Below are positions 7,836 to 15,083 of a DNA stretch of 64,000 nt, one piece after another. Each line of letters starts with the position of its first letter. Position 1 is the stretch's first letter. This DNA comes from Variovorax paradoxus (GTDB taxonomy: Bacteria > Pseudomonadota > Gammaproteobacteria > Burkholderiales > Burkholderiaceae_C), in the NCBI RefSeq assembly GCF_902712855.1, contig NZ_LR743508.1, positions 186,001-250,000 of the forward strand, read 5' to 3'. Both the position numbers and the translations under genes were made by a program. The notes beneath the pieces are model-generated. The model made no database searches and was not told the DNA's origin. It saw nothing but the letters and a program-made list of their open reading frames with translations.

Positions 7836-9847
7836 CACACCGCCCAGCAGGCGCAACCGAGCGCGCCCCAGAAGCTCTTCAGGTCGGCAATGGGCAGCTT
7901 GCTGCTCCAGGCCGTGGCGTGCTGGTGGCCGTGCACGTTGCAGTCGTTCGCGCAGGCGCAGGCGGCGGCCGCCTTGCGCATCGAGTTCTGCAGCGCCTTC
8001 TGCAACGGCGCGCCCTCCTTCGTGTCGGCCCAGCCGGCGTAGCCACCGAAAGTGCGCGCGGGCGACCAGTCGGGCATGGCCGCGGGCGGCGTGCCTTCGT
8101 CGAGCGAGGCGAACGGTCCGGCGCCGTAGACCACCTTGCCGCCCACCATCGTGAGCAGCGCCGTGGTGTCGGCGATGTCCGATTCGGCGCAGGCGAAGAA
8201 GTCGCGGTCGGGCACGATCAGGTCGGCCAGCTGGCCGGCCTCGATGCGGCCCTTCTTGCCGACCTCGTTGGAGAACCAGGTGACCTTCTCGGTCCACATG
8301 CGCAGCGCGGTCTCGCGGTCGACGCAGTTGCGCTGCGGCGTGATCTGCATGCCGCCCACCGTCTTGCCGGTGATGAGCCACGACAGCGACACCCACGGGT
8401 TGTACGAGGCGACGCGCGTGGCGTCGGTGCCCGCGGACACGTTCACGCCCTTCTCGAGCATGCGCTTCACGGGCGGCGTGGCCTCGGCCGCGCCGGCGCC
8501 GTAGCGCTCGACGAAGTACTCGCCCTGGTAAGCCATGCGGTGCTGCACCGCGATGCCGCCGCCGAGCGCCGCGATGCGGTCGATCGACTTCTCGGAGATG
8601 GTCTCGCAGTGGTCGAAGAACCAGTTCAGCCCGGCCAGCGGCGTGTCCTGGTTGACCTTCTCGAACACGTCGAGCGCGCGGTCGATGGTCTCGTCGTAGG
8701 TGGCGTGCAGGCGCCAGGGCCAGCGGTTCTGCGCGAGCACGCGCACCACTTCCTCCAGTTCGCCTTCCATCTCCGGCCCCATGTCGGGACGCGGCTGGCG
8801 GAAGTCCTCGAAGTCGGCGGCCGAGAACACGAGCATCTCGCCCGCGCCGTTGTGGCGGAAGTAGTCGCTGCCCTGCTTGTACCTGGACGTGGCCGTCCAG
8901 TTGAGGAAGTCTTCCTTCTCCTGCTTGGGCTTCTGAGTGAACAGGTTGTAGGCGAGGCGGATGGTGAGCTGGCCGGCATCGGCCAGCTGCTGGATCACCT
9001 GGTAGTCGTCGGGATAGTTCTGGAAGCCGCCGCCCGCGTCGAGCGCGCCGGTCACGCCGAGCCGGTTGAGCTCGCGCATGAAGTGGCGCGTGGAATTCAG
9101 CTGGTACTCGAAGGGCAGCTTCGGTCCCTTGGCCAGCGTGGCGTACAGGATCGATGCGTTGGGCTTGGCCAGCAGCAGCCCCGTCGGGTTGCCGGCGCTG
9201 TCGCGCACGATCTCGCCGCCGGGCGGCGCGGGCGTGTCGCGGGTGTAGCCCACGGCGCGCAGCGCGGCGCCGTTGAGCAGCGCGCGGTCGTACAGGTGCA
9301 GGATGAACACTGGCGTGTCGGGCGCCACGGCGTTCAACTCGTCGATGGTGGGCAGCCGCTTCTCGGCGAACTGGTGCTCGGTGAAGCCGCCGACCACGCG
9401 CACCCATTGCGGCGCGGGTGTGTTGGCCACCTGGCGCTTGAGCATGCCCATGGCATCGGCCAGGCTGCGCACGCCGTCCCAGCGCAGCTCGAGGTTGTAG
9501 TTGAGGCCGCCGCGGATGATGTGCAGGTGGTTGTCGATGAGGCCGGGCAGCACGCGCTTGCCCTTCAGGTCGACCACGCGGGTGCCGCTGCCGGCCAGCG
9601 GCAGCACGTCCTCGGCACGGCCCACGCGCAGGAAGCGGCCGTCCTTGATGGCCACGGCGCCGGCCTCGGGGTTGGCCCGGTCCAGCGTGGTGAAGCGGCC
9701 GTTGTGAAGGATCAGGTCGGGAGTGGCGGTGCCTGCCATGTCGGGTTTCCTTGAAGCGGAGGGTTGGGCCATTGCCGTCCCGGCAATGGCGGCGCCGAGC
9801 GTGCCGAGGCACAGGCGGCGGCGTTGTTCGTCGAACGATTCGCTCAT
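7835..9847 (-). CDS. Exported YtcJ-like metal-dependent amidohydrolase with a Cys/His-rich tail
   Basis: The 670-residue protein starts with a twin-arginine-like signal (RRRLCLGTLG, then a hydrophobic stretch to AMAQ), suggesting periplasmic location after folding. Amidohydrolase features are LPGLIDNHLHI near residue 90 (metal-binding His pair), a His in RLHATYDE, a HCE segment in FDHCET, and SAGTDATR carrying the conserved Asp. The C-terminal 50 residues contain the cluster CACANDCNVHGHQH and end in GCACWAV, an unusual Cys/His-rich appendix. It is overlapped by ATGA junctions at both ends, by XapX upstream and doxX downstream. The substrate is unknown. Confidence 0.85.
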   Translation of the reverse strand: MSESFDEQRRRLCLGTLGAAIAGTAMAQPSASRKPDMAGTATPDLILHNGRFTTLDRANPEAGAVAIKDGRFLRVGRAEDVLPLAGSGTRVVDLKGKRVLPGLIDNHLHIIRGGLNYNLELRWDGVRSLADAMGMLKRQVANTPAPQWVRVVGGFTEHQFAEKRLPTIDELNAVAPDTPVFILHLYDRALLNGAALRAVGYTRDTPAPPGGEIVRDSAGNPTGLLLAKPNASILYATLAKGPKLPFEYQLNSTRHFMRELNRLGVTGALDAGGGFQNYPDDYQVIQQLADAGQLTIRLAYNLFTQKPKQEKEDFLNWTATSRYKQGSDYFRHNGAGEMLVFSAADFEDFRQPRPDMGPEMEGELEEVVRVLAQNRWPWRLHATYDETIDRALDVFEKVNQDTPLAGLNWFFDHCETISEKSIDRIAALGGGIAVQHRMAYQGEYFVERYGAGAAEATPPVKRMLEKGVNVSAGTDATRVASYNPWVSLSWLITGKTVGGMQITPQRNCVDRETALRMWTEKVTWFSNEVGKKGRIEAGQLADLIVPDRDFFACAESDIADTTALLTMVGGKVVYGAGPFASLDEGTPPAAMPDWSPARTFGGYAGWADTKEGAPLQKALQNSMRKAAAACACANDCNVHGHQHATAWSSKLPIADLKSFWGALGCACWAV

Positions 9848-10146
9848 GAGTCTTTGCGGGCGTTGGTGGTTGCGGAAGCTGCCGCGGCCGCGACGGCCGG
9901 ATCGGCCTTGGCGCATTGCGGCAGTTCGCCGAACACGTGCGGCTTGACCTGGTGATGCAGCCACGAGGTGGCCACCGGATCGGGCTTGATCACGCTCTTG
10001 ATGAGCGGCGGGATCTGCTCGCCGAGCAGGATCCCGAGAAGCCCCACGAGGGCGATGACCGGCGGGGCCGGCGAGCGCACCTGGAACAGTGCGTAGATCA
10101 CGCCGACCAGCAGGCCGAGCGCGAGCGACAGGACGTAGGGCTTCAT
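9844..10146 (-). CDS. XapX-domain membrane protein
   Basis: A 100-residue protein beginning MKPYVLSLALGLLVGVIYALF and continuing with PPVIALVGLLGILLGEQIPP, which is the XapX domain (DUF1427), two membrane helices of unknown function. The C-terminal 45 residues are hydrophilic and Ala-rich. The stop overlaps the amidohydrolase ATG by 4 bp (ATGA). The gene begins 20 bp after the isochorismatase-like gene, so it belongs to the same cluster. Confidence 0.8.
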   Translation of the reverse strand: MKPYVLSLALGLLVGVIYALFQVRSPAPPVIALVGLLGILLGEQIPPLIKSVIKPDPVATSWLHHQVKPHVFGELPQCAKADPAVAAAAASATTNARKDS

Positions 10147-10166
10147 CTTGCTGCTCACGGCCGGTT

Positions 10167-10820
10167 TCAGCCTTCGTGCGCGCCGAACATGGTCTTGGCG
10201 TAGGTCACGCCGAGGCCGTAGGCGCCGCCGAACTTCTTCGCGATGCCGGTGGTCATTTCGTACGTGTCGGTGCGGGCCCAGTCGCGTTGCAGCTCGAGCA
10301 GGTACTGCAGCGAGGTCATGGGTTGTGCGCCGGCCTGCACCATGCGGTCCATCGCGCGGTTGTGCGCCTCGGTGGACACGTCGCCGCAGGCGTCGGCAAT
10401 GACGAACACCTCGAAGCCCTGGTCGATGGCCGACAGCGCCGGCCCGACGATGCACACGCCGGTCCACAGGCCCGACAGCACGATGCGCTGCTTGCCGATC
10501 TCGTTCACGCGGTCGATCACCGCCGCGTCTTCCCAGGTGTTCATCGAGGTGCGGTCGAGCATCTTCTGGCCCGGGAACGCGTCGGTGATCTCGCTGAACA
10601 TCGGGCCCGAGAAGCTCTTCTCGGCCACGGTGGTCAGAATGGTCGACACGCCGAAGCCGGCGGCCGCATTGGCGACGAGCGCCGCGTTGTTGCGCAGGTT
10701 GACGGCGTCGATCGAGTGCGTGGCAAAGGCCATCTGCGACTGGAAGTCGATCATGACCAGCGTGTGGTCCTTGGGCGTGAGGAGCTTGGCGCCGGCGGTG
10801 GGGGTGGCTTTGATGGACAT
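10167..10820 (-). CDS. Isochorismatase-family cysteine hydrolase (YcaC-like)
   Basis: The 217-residue protein has the isochorismatase fold signature: Asp in VMIDFQSQM (D25) and the nucleophilic Cys in SGLWTGVCIVGPAL (C123). YcaC-like members hydrolyse amide or imide bonds, but physiological substrates are rarely known. The clean ATG at 10820 is retained; a purine-rich stretch upstream (about 10850-10900) carries several possible ribosome-binding sequences on the other strand only. The gene is the second of a six-gene minus-strand cluster headed by the pirin gene. Confidence 0.88.
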   Translation of the reverse strand: MSIKATPTAGAKLLTPKDHTLVMIDFQSQMAFATHSIDAVNLRNNAALVANAAAGFGVSTILTTVAEKSFSGPMFSEITDAFPGQKMLDRTSMNTWEDAAVIDRVNEIGKQRIVLSGLWTGVCIVGPALSAIDQGFEVFVIADACGDVSTEAHNRAMDRMVQAGAQPMTSLQYLLELQRDWARTDTYEMTTGIAKKFGGAYGLGVTYAKTMFGAHEG

Positions 10821-11025
10821 GAAGTGACTCCGTGAAAGGGTTGGTTGAAAAAGGAAAAGGAAAGAAGAAAGAAGAGCGACAGCGCGCGAGGGAAGCGGGA
10901 GGAATGCGAGAGGAAAGCGAGGTGGACGACGGGCATCGAACCGTGGGCTGCATCCTCGTTTCGGCGAGGACGCATGTCTTGTCGATTAATGAGCCCGTTT
11001 GGACATTTGCCGTCGGCGGGCCGGC
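10821..11025. other. Intergenic region between the isochorismatase-like and pirin genes
   Basis: About 205 bp without a convincing gene. On the plus strand 10845-10930 is strongly purine-rich (runs of A and G). A perfect 6-bp stem lies at 10953-10958 and 10965-10970 (TCCTCG/CGAGGA, loop TTTCGG) but no T-run follows on either strand, so I do not call a terminator. The region could hold an internal promoter for the downstream five genes. Confidence 0.4.
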
Positions 11026-11745
11026 TCAGAACGCGGGCAGTTCGTTGGGGCGCAGGTCGAACACCAGCACCTCGGCGCCTTCGCCGCGGGCCAGGTCGAG
11101 CCGGCGCACGTCGCGCACCCGCACGCCGTCGCCTTCGTTCAGGCGCTGGCCATTGAGCTCCACGCTGCCGCGTGCCACGTGCACATAGGCGAAGCGGCCG
11201 GCCTCCAGTGTCAACGTCGCCTGCTCGTCGCCGTCGAACAGGCCGGCGTGGACGCGGGCGTCCTGGTGGACCGCGAGCGAACCGTCGGTGCCTTCGGGCG
11301 AAATGATCAGGCGCAGCCGGCCGCGCTTTTCCTCGGGGCCGAAGTGCTTCTGCTGGTAGCGCGGCGCCACGCCCTTGGCGTTCGGCACGATCCAGATCTG
11401 CAGGAAATGCAGCGGGTCGGTGGCCGACGAGTTGAACTCGCTGTGGCGCACGCCGGTGCCCGCGCTCATCATCTGCACGTCGCCGGGACGGATCACCGAG
11501 CCGGTGCCCATCGAGTCCTTGTGCTCGAGCGCGCCGTCGAGCACGTACGAGAAGATTTCCATGTCGCGGTGCGGATGGGTGCCGAAGCCGCGGCCAGGCG
11601 TGACGCGGTCGTCGTTGATCACCAGCAGGTCGGAGAAGCCTTCCTGTTCCGGGTCGTGGTAGTGGCCGAAAGAGAAGGTGTGGCGGGACTTGAGCCAACC
11701 GAAGTCAGCGAGGCCGCGGTCGGTGGCGCTGCGGATTTCCAACAT
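11026..11745 (-). CDS. Pirin-family bicupin (YhaK/YhhW-like)
   Basis: The 239-residue protein is a pirin-like bicupin. The metal ligands H57, H59, H101 and E103 (THPHRDMEIF and GVRHSEF) match the positions known for the E. coli YhhW type, which can act as quercetin 2,3-dioxygenase in vitro; the in vivo role is uncertain and may be redox sensing. The start at ATG 11745 fits the conserved MLEIRSA N-terminus. It is the first gene of the minus-strand cluster and is divergent from a LysR gene. Confidence 0.9.
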   Translation of the reverse strand: MLEIRSATDRGLADFGWLKSRHTFSFGHYHDPEQEGFSDLLVINDDRVTPGRGFGTHPHRDMEIFSYVLDGALEHKDSMGTGSVIRPGDVQMMSAGTGVRHSEFNSSATDPLHFLQIWIVPNAKGVAPRYQQKHFGPEEKRGRLRLIISPEGTDGSLAVHQDARVHAGLFDGDEQATLTLEAGRFAYVHVARGSVELNGQRLNEGDGVRVRDVRRLDLARGEGAEVLVFDLRPNELPAF

Positions 11746-11766
11746 GATTCACTCCTTGTCAGTAGT

Positions 11767-11784
11767 TGAATTCGATTGAATTCA
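11767..11784. promoter_or_regulatory. Palindromic candidate operator in the pirin/LysR divergent region
   Basis: The sequence TGAATTC-GATT-GAATTCA is a perfect 7-bp inverted repeat around a 4-bp centre. It lies 22 bp upstream of the pirin ATG in an AT-rich island, within 150 bp of the divergent LysR start. A second symmetrical patch, TCGAA-TTTT-TCGA, lies at about 11874-11886. LysR proteins typically bind such sites between divergent genes; the assignment to this LysR protein is inference. Confidence 0.5.
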
Positions 11785-11911
11785 CAATTCGCTTCGGAAG
11801 ATTTTTCCTAGGCATGGGATGAATCATCGAACTTCAGGACGGGTTCTTTGGCGAAACCTTTTGCCGTCTATGATCGAATTTTTCGAACATCCGCTTTTCA
11901 AGGAGCGACAC

Positions 11912-12820
11912 ATGCTCAAGCTCAGCCTGGAAGCCATCGAGGTGGTCGACGCCATCGACCGGCACGGCTCGTTCGCGGCCGCCGCCGCGCGGCTCAACAA
12001 GGTGCCCTCGACCATCTCCTACGCGGTCGGCAAGCTCGAGGATCAGCTCGGCATGCAGCTGTTCGAGCGCAACGGGCCGCGCGTCACGCTCACCGCTGCG
12101 GGCGGCGAGATGCTCAAGGAGGGACGCTGGCTGCTGGGCGCCGCGAGCGACCTCGAATCGCGCATGCGCCAGATCGCGACCGGCTTCGAGTCCGAGCTGC
12201 GGCTGGTGCACGACTCGCTCATTCCGACGCAGGCGCTCATCGACGACGTGCGCGCGTTCGAGGACCTGCGCTGCGGCACGCGGCTGCGCATCTGCTGCGA
12301 GGCGCTCACAGGCAGCTGGGAGGCCTTGCGCGAGGGCCGCGCCGACGTGGTCATCGCCGCCGGCGAAGGTCCGGCCGGCGGTGGCTACCAGGCCGTGGAC
12401 GTGGGCAGCCTCGAGTTCGTGTTCTGCGTGGCGCCCACGCACGCGCTCACGCGCCTGAACCGGCCGCTGCAGCGCGGCGACCTGCTCGGCCACAACGCCA
12501 TCGTGGTGGGCGACAGCGCACGCACGCTGTCGGACCGCACCGTCGGGCTGATGGCCGGGCAGCCGCGCATCGCGGTGCCGTCGATGACCGCCAAGATCGC
12601 GTGCCAGGTTGCAGGGCTGGGGCACGGCTTCCTGCCGCGCGCGTGCGTCGAGGGCGAGCTGGCGCGCGGAACGCTGGTCGAGCTGCAGACCGAGGAGCCG
12701 CGCGCGCCCGAGGCCTTCTGGCTGGCCTGGAAGACCGGCGCCAAGGGGCAGGCGCTGCAGTGGTGGGTGAAGCGGCTGAGCCGTCCGCTGGTGCCGGCGC
12801 TGCTGCCGCGGTCGCTCTGA
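11912..12820 (+). CDS. LysR-family transcriptional regulator
   Basis: The 302-residue protein has the LysR helix-turn-helix at about residues 5-62 (LEAIEVVDAIDRHGSFAAAA, then VPSTISYAVGKLEDQLG) followed by a substrate-binding domain. The ATG at 11912 is chosen because AAGGAG lies 6-7 bp upstream and it fits the family start, whereas the longer frame from 11819 adds a non-conserved leader. It is divergent from the pirin cluster and is the obvious candidate regulator of it. No ligand can be named. Confidence 0.9.
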   Translation: MLKLSLEAIEVVDAIDRHGSFAAAAARLNKVPSTISYAVGKLEDQLGMQLFERNGPRVTLTAAGGEMLKEGRWLLGAASDLESRMRQIATGFESELRLVHDSLIPTQALIDDVRAFEDLRCGTRLRICCEALTGSWEALREGRADVVIAAGEGPAGGGYQAVDVGSLEFVFCVAPTHALTRLNRPLQRGDLLGHNAIVVGDSARTLSDRTVGLMAGQPRIAVPSMTAKIACQVAGLGHGFLPRACVEGELARGTLVELQTEEPRAPEAFWLAWKTGAKGQALQWWVKRLSRPLVPALLPRSL

Positions 12821-12904
12821 GGGCGCCGCGCATCGGGGCCTGACAGGCGAGGCAGCGCACGACACGCGCAGGCGCAGCCGCCACGCCCCCACTGCCGGCG
12901 TGCG
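12821..12904. other. Gap between the LysR gene and the MocR remnant
   Basis: About 85 bp of GC-rich sequence with no motif that I can support. The minus-strand frame continues through it without homology, so the remnant probably lost its normal end here. Confidence 0.4.
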
Positions 12905-13371
12905 TCGATACCCGGCCGCGACAAGCGGCGGCGACGCGTCGGATCACCAGCCGGCGCTCGACCACGGCCTCGCGCTCGAGCAGCGCTTTTCAGCCGGTGC
13001 AGCGCATCGGCCAGCGCGGCCCTGCCACGCACCGCGCCCAGCGACAGCCGGACCACGTTCGGCGCGTCGACCCCTGCCGCGAACGCGGCCGACGGCGTCA
13101 GCGAGAGACCTTCGGCCAGTGCCGCGCGCGCCAGCTCGTGTGCAGTCCAGCGCGCCGACGGCGGGTGCCAGATGTGGATGCCGCGGCCCGAGGCCTTCGC
13201 CGGCACGCCCAGGATGCCGCTGGCCAGGTCGTGGCGCGCCCATGTCTCCGCGCGCACTTGCTCGAGCAGGTGCGTGGCCGAGCCGTCGTGCACCCATTGC
13301 GTGGCGAGCGCGGTGGGCAGCGGCGACGCCATCAGCGCGAAGGTGCGCAGGGCATCGAGCAGGCCGGCGGA
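12905..13371 (-). pseudogene. Remnant of a MocR-type (GntR-aminotransferase) regulator, C-terminal piece
   Basis: On the minus strand from 13371 the frame reads SAGLLDALRTFALMASPLPT and continues ALATQWVHDGSAT, IHIWHPPSARWTAHELARAA, LTPSAAFAAG and VVRLSLGAVRGRAALADALH. These match the last 130 or so residues of MocR regulators, whose aminotransferase-like domain ends this way. The helix-turn-helix, the PLP lysine and about two thirds of the protein are missing, because the AraC stop codon lies at the upstream edge. After about 12960 the resemblance fades and the frame has no proper stop until well inside the antisense of the LysR gene. I read this as a deletion remnant. Confidence 0.65.
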
Positions 13372-13375
13372 CCTG

Positions 13376-14302
13376 TCAGCCCGCGTGCATCCGCCGCCAG
13401 CGCGCGGGCGACGTCCCCACCTGCGCGGAGAACACCCGCGTCAGGTGGCTCTGGTCGGCGAACCCGCAGGCGGTGGCGATCTCGGCGATCGGAACGCCCG
13501 GCTGTGCCAGCAGGCGGCGCGCGGCCTCCACGCGCTGCGCGACCAGCCAGGCATGCGGCGTCTGACCGGTGGTGCGCTTGAAGGCCTTGCTGAAATGGCT
13601 GCGCGACAGCGCGCATTCGGCTGCCACCTCGGCCAGCGACACATCGCCGGCCAGGCGCGACACCAAGAAGGCCTTGGCGCGGCGCTCCTGCCAGGGCGCG
13701 AGCCCGCTCGCCTCGGCGCTGGCCGCGCCCGCCACACCGCCGTAGGCGTGCAGCACATGCGCCTTCAGCGCCAGCGCGAGGTGGTCGACGAACAGCCGAC
13801 TCGCCGTCTCGGGCTGCACCAGCGCCGGCAGCATGGCGCGCGCCAGGCTGGCGACCACCGGATCGACCGTGCCCGCCTCGCAGCGCAGCGCGCCGACACG
13901 CGGCACGGCCATCTCCTCGGCGAACGCATCGAGGGTCGCGCGCGGCATGTGGAACAGCATCGAATGGAAAGGGCTGCACACGTACGCGACGGAGGATTCC
14001 GAGAGATGCGTGATGTGGAGCGCTTCCTCGCGCTGCAGGCCCAGCCGCAGCGTGGTGTTGCCGCTGCGGATGCGGCGGCTGCCGCCCGAGGCGATCTCCA
14101 CGCTGAGCAGGAAGGCGTCTTCCGAGGGCAGCGGGGGCAGCACGAACAGGTGCGGCTGCTCATAGCGCATGTGCGCGATGCCGATTTCCGAGCCCCAGCG
14201 CGAGGTGGCGACGAGCGAGGGCACGGCGTCGACGCCGTACTGCATGGCCAGGCGCCGGCCGAAGCCGCCGTCGCGGCAAGAGGAGGTTGGCATGGCGCGC
14301 AT
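13376..14302 (-). CDS. AraC-family transcriptional regulator
   Basis: The 308-residue protein has an N-terminal sensor region (EDAFLLSVEI, VDPVVASLARAMLPAL) and a complete AraC DNA-binding domain. The first helix-turn-helix is GDVSLAEVAAECALSRSHFSKAF, with TTGQTPHAWLVAQRVE between, and the second is VPIAEIATACGFADQSHLTRVF. ATG 14302 is used; ATG 14293 and GTG 14323 are alternatives and no ribosome site decides. It is a full-length relative of the truncated protein at 3718-4326. The target genes are not evident from position. Confidence 0.85.
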   Translation of the reverse strand: MRAMPTSSCRDGGFGRRLAMQYGVDAVPSLVATSRWGSEIGIAHMRYEQPHLFVLPPLPSEDAFLLSVEIASGGSRRIRSGNTTLRLGLQREEALHITHLSESSVAYVCSPFHSMLFHMPRATLDAFAEEMAVPRVGALRCEAGTVDPVVASLARAMLPALVQPETASRLFVDHLALALKAHVLHAYGGVAGAASAEASGLAPWQERRAKAFLVSRLAGDVSLAEVAAECALSRSHFSKAFKRTTGQTPHAWLVAQRVEAARRLLAQPGVPIAEIATACGFADQSHLTRVFSAQVGTSPARWRRMHAG

Positions 14303-14326
14303 GTTAGCCGCCCGTGCCGCCACGCT

Positions 14327-14707
14327 TCAGTCGCAGACCAGTTCGGTCTTCGCGGCCGCACACAGGCGCGCCTTCTCGGCGTCGGACAGCGGCGGCCCCG
14401 ACACCAGGCCGTCGAGCATCAGCACCGCGGGGTACAGGCGCTCGTCCCGCGGGTTCTTCCGGTAGGCCTTCATCACGAGCCGCTGGCCTTCCTTCGTGCA
14501 GACCTTGCGCTGCTCGCGCGCCACCTCCTTGTCGCGCGCCGAGCCGTCGCCCGAGAACTCGCCGGCGAAGTGGAAGCACATCGCCGCATCCTCGACCGCC
14601 TTGCGCAGCGGCTGCTCGTCCTTGGAGAAGGCCGCGGGTGCGGCAAGCGAAAGAGAGGTCGACAGCAGCCCGACGCCCGCCGTCGCAAAGATCCAACGAA
14701 AGTCCAT
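14327..14707 (-). CDS. Small secreted protein, function unknown
   Basis: The 126-residue product begins MDFRWIFATAGVGLLSTSLSLAAPAAF, a clear signal peptide with likely cleavage after an Ala near residue 24. The mature part is highly charged and has four cysteines (in AAMCFHF, KVCTKEG, ARLCAAA and the terminal VCD), compatible with two disulfides in the periplasm. I do not recognise the family. ATG 14707 is chosen because it begins the signal peptide. Upstream is the hairpin terminator at 14739-14760, so it appears to be transcribed on its own. Confidence 0.6.
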   Translation of the reverse strand: MDFRWIFATAGVGLLSTSLSLAAPAAFSKDEQPLRKAVEDAAMCFHFAGEFSGDGSARDKEVAREQRKVCTKEGQRLVMKAYRKNPRDERLYPAVLMLDGLVSGPPLSDAEKARLCAAAKTELVCD

Positions 14708-14738
14708 GGCGCAAAAACCTTTTCTTGCTTCAACGAAG

Positions 14739-14760
14739 AAGGCCGCCTTGCGGCGGCCTT
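14739..14760 (-). terminator. Intrinsic terminator-like hairpin downstream of the BMP importer operon
   Basis: Read on the minus strand this is AAGGCCGCC-GCAA-GGCGGCCTT, a perfect 9-bp stem with a GNRA tetraloop, followed by a moderately T-rich TTCTTCGTT. It lies after the three 99-bp repeats that follow the BMP lipoprotein stop and just before the small secreted protein gene, the expected place for the end of the importer transcript. The T-tract is imperfect, which lowers confidence. Confidence 0.65.
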
Positions 14761-14787
14761 CGACAGTTTGGGTTGCAGCCCCTTCGC

Positions 14788-15083
14788 GAAACACCTCGGA
14801 CCCGGCTTCGCCGGGCCGCAGGTGTTGACCCCGGCAGGGGGACAGGAGAAGCGACACGAAGTGCGCAGAGCCTGGGGGCGAGTCCAGAAACACCGAGGAA
14901 CCGGCTCTGCCGGGCCTCAGGTGTTGCCCCCGGCAGGGGGAAGGAGAAGCGGACACGAAGTGCCGCGAAGCCTGGGGGCGAGCCAGAAACACCGAGGAAC
15001 CGGCTCCGCCGGGCCTCAGGTGTTGCCCCCGGCAGGGGGAAGGAGTAGCGGACACGAAGTGCCGCGAAGCCTGGGGGCGAGCC
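14788..15083. repeat. Three tandem copies of a 99-bp intergenic repeat
   Basis: Copies begin at 14788, 14887 and 14986. Copies 2 and 3 are nearly identical and copy 1 is more diverged. Each contains a GC stem around CCGGC-TTC/TCT-GCCGG nested in a longer CACC...GGTG pairing, then a run GGCAGGGGGA, the segment AAGCGGACACGAAGTG or a variant, and CCTGGGGGCGAG. The third copy abuts the BMP lipoprotein stop codon. A related copy in inverted orientation occurs at 58443-58541, so this is a dispersed family. The region is otherwise non-coding; the open frames through it result from the period being a multiple of three. Confidence 0.9.

Noticed and set aside
10953..10970. Hairpin TCCTCG/CGAGGA as a terminator after the pirin gene
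   Set aside because: Only 6 bp, no T-run on either strand, and the downstream genes appear to belong to the same cluster.
12385..12904. Continuation of the MocR-like frame as a real 315-codon gene
   Set aside because: Homology ends near 12960-12905, and the rest is antisense to a conserved LysR gene with shadow-frame composition.
14788..15083. The regular repeats might be a CRISPR array
   Set aside because: The unit is 99 bp with no unique spacers, only three copies, and no cas genes; it is a tandem duplication of an intergenic repeat.
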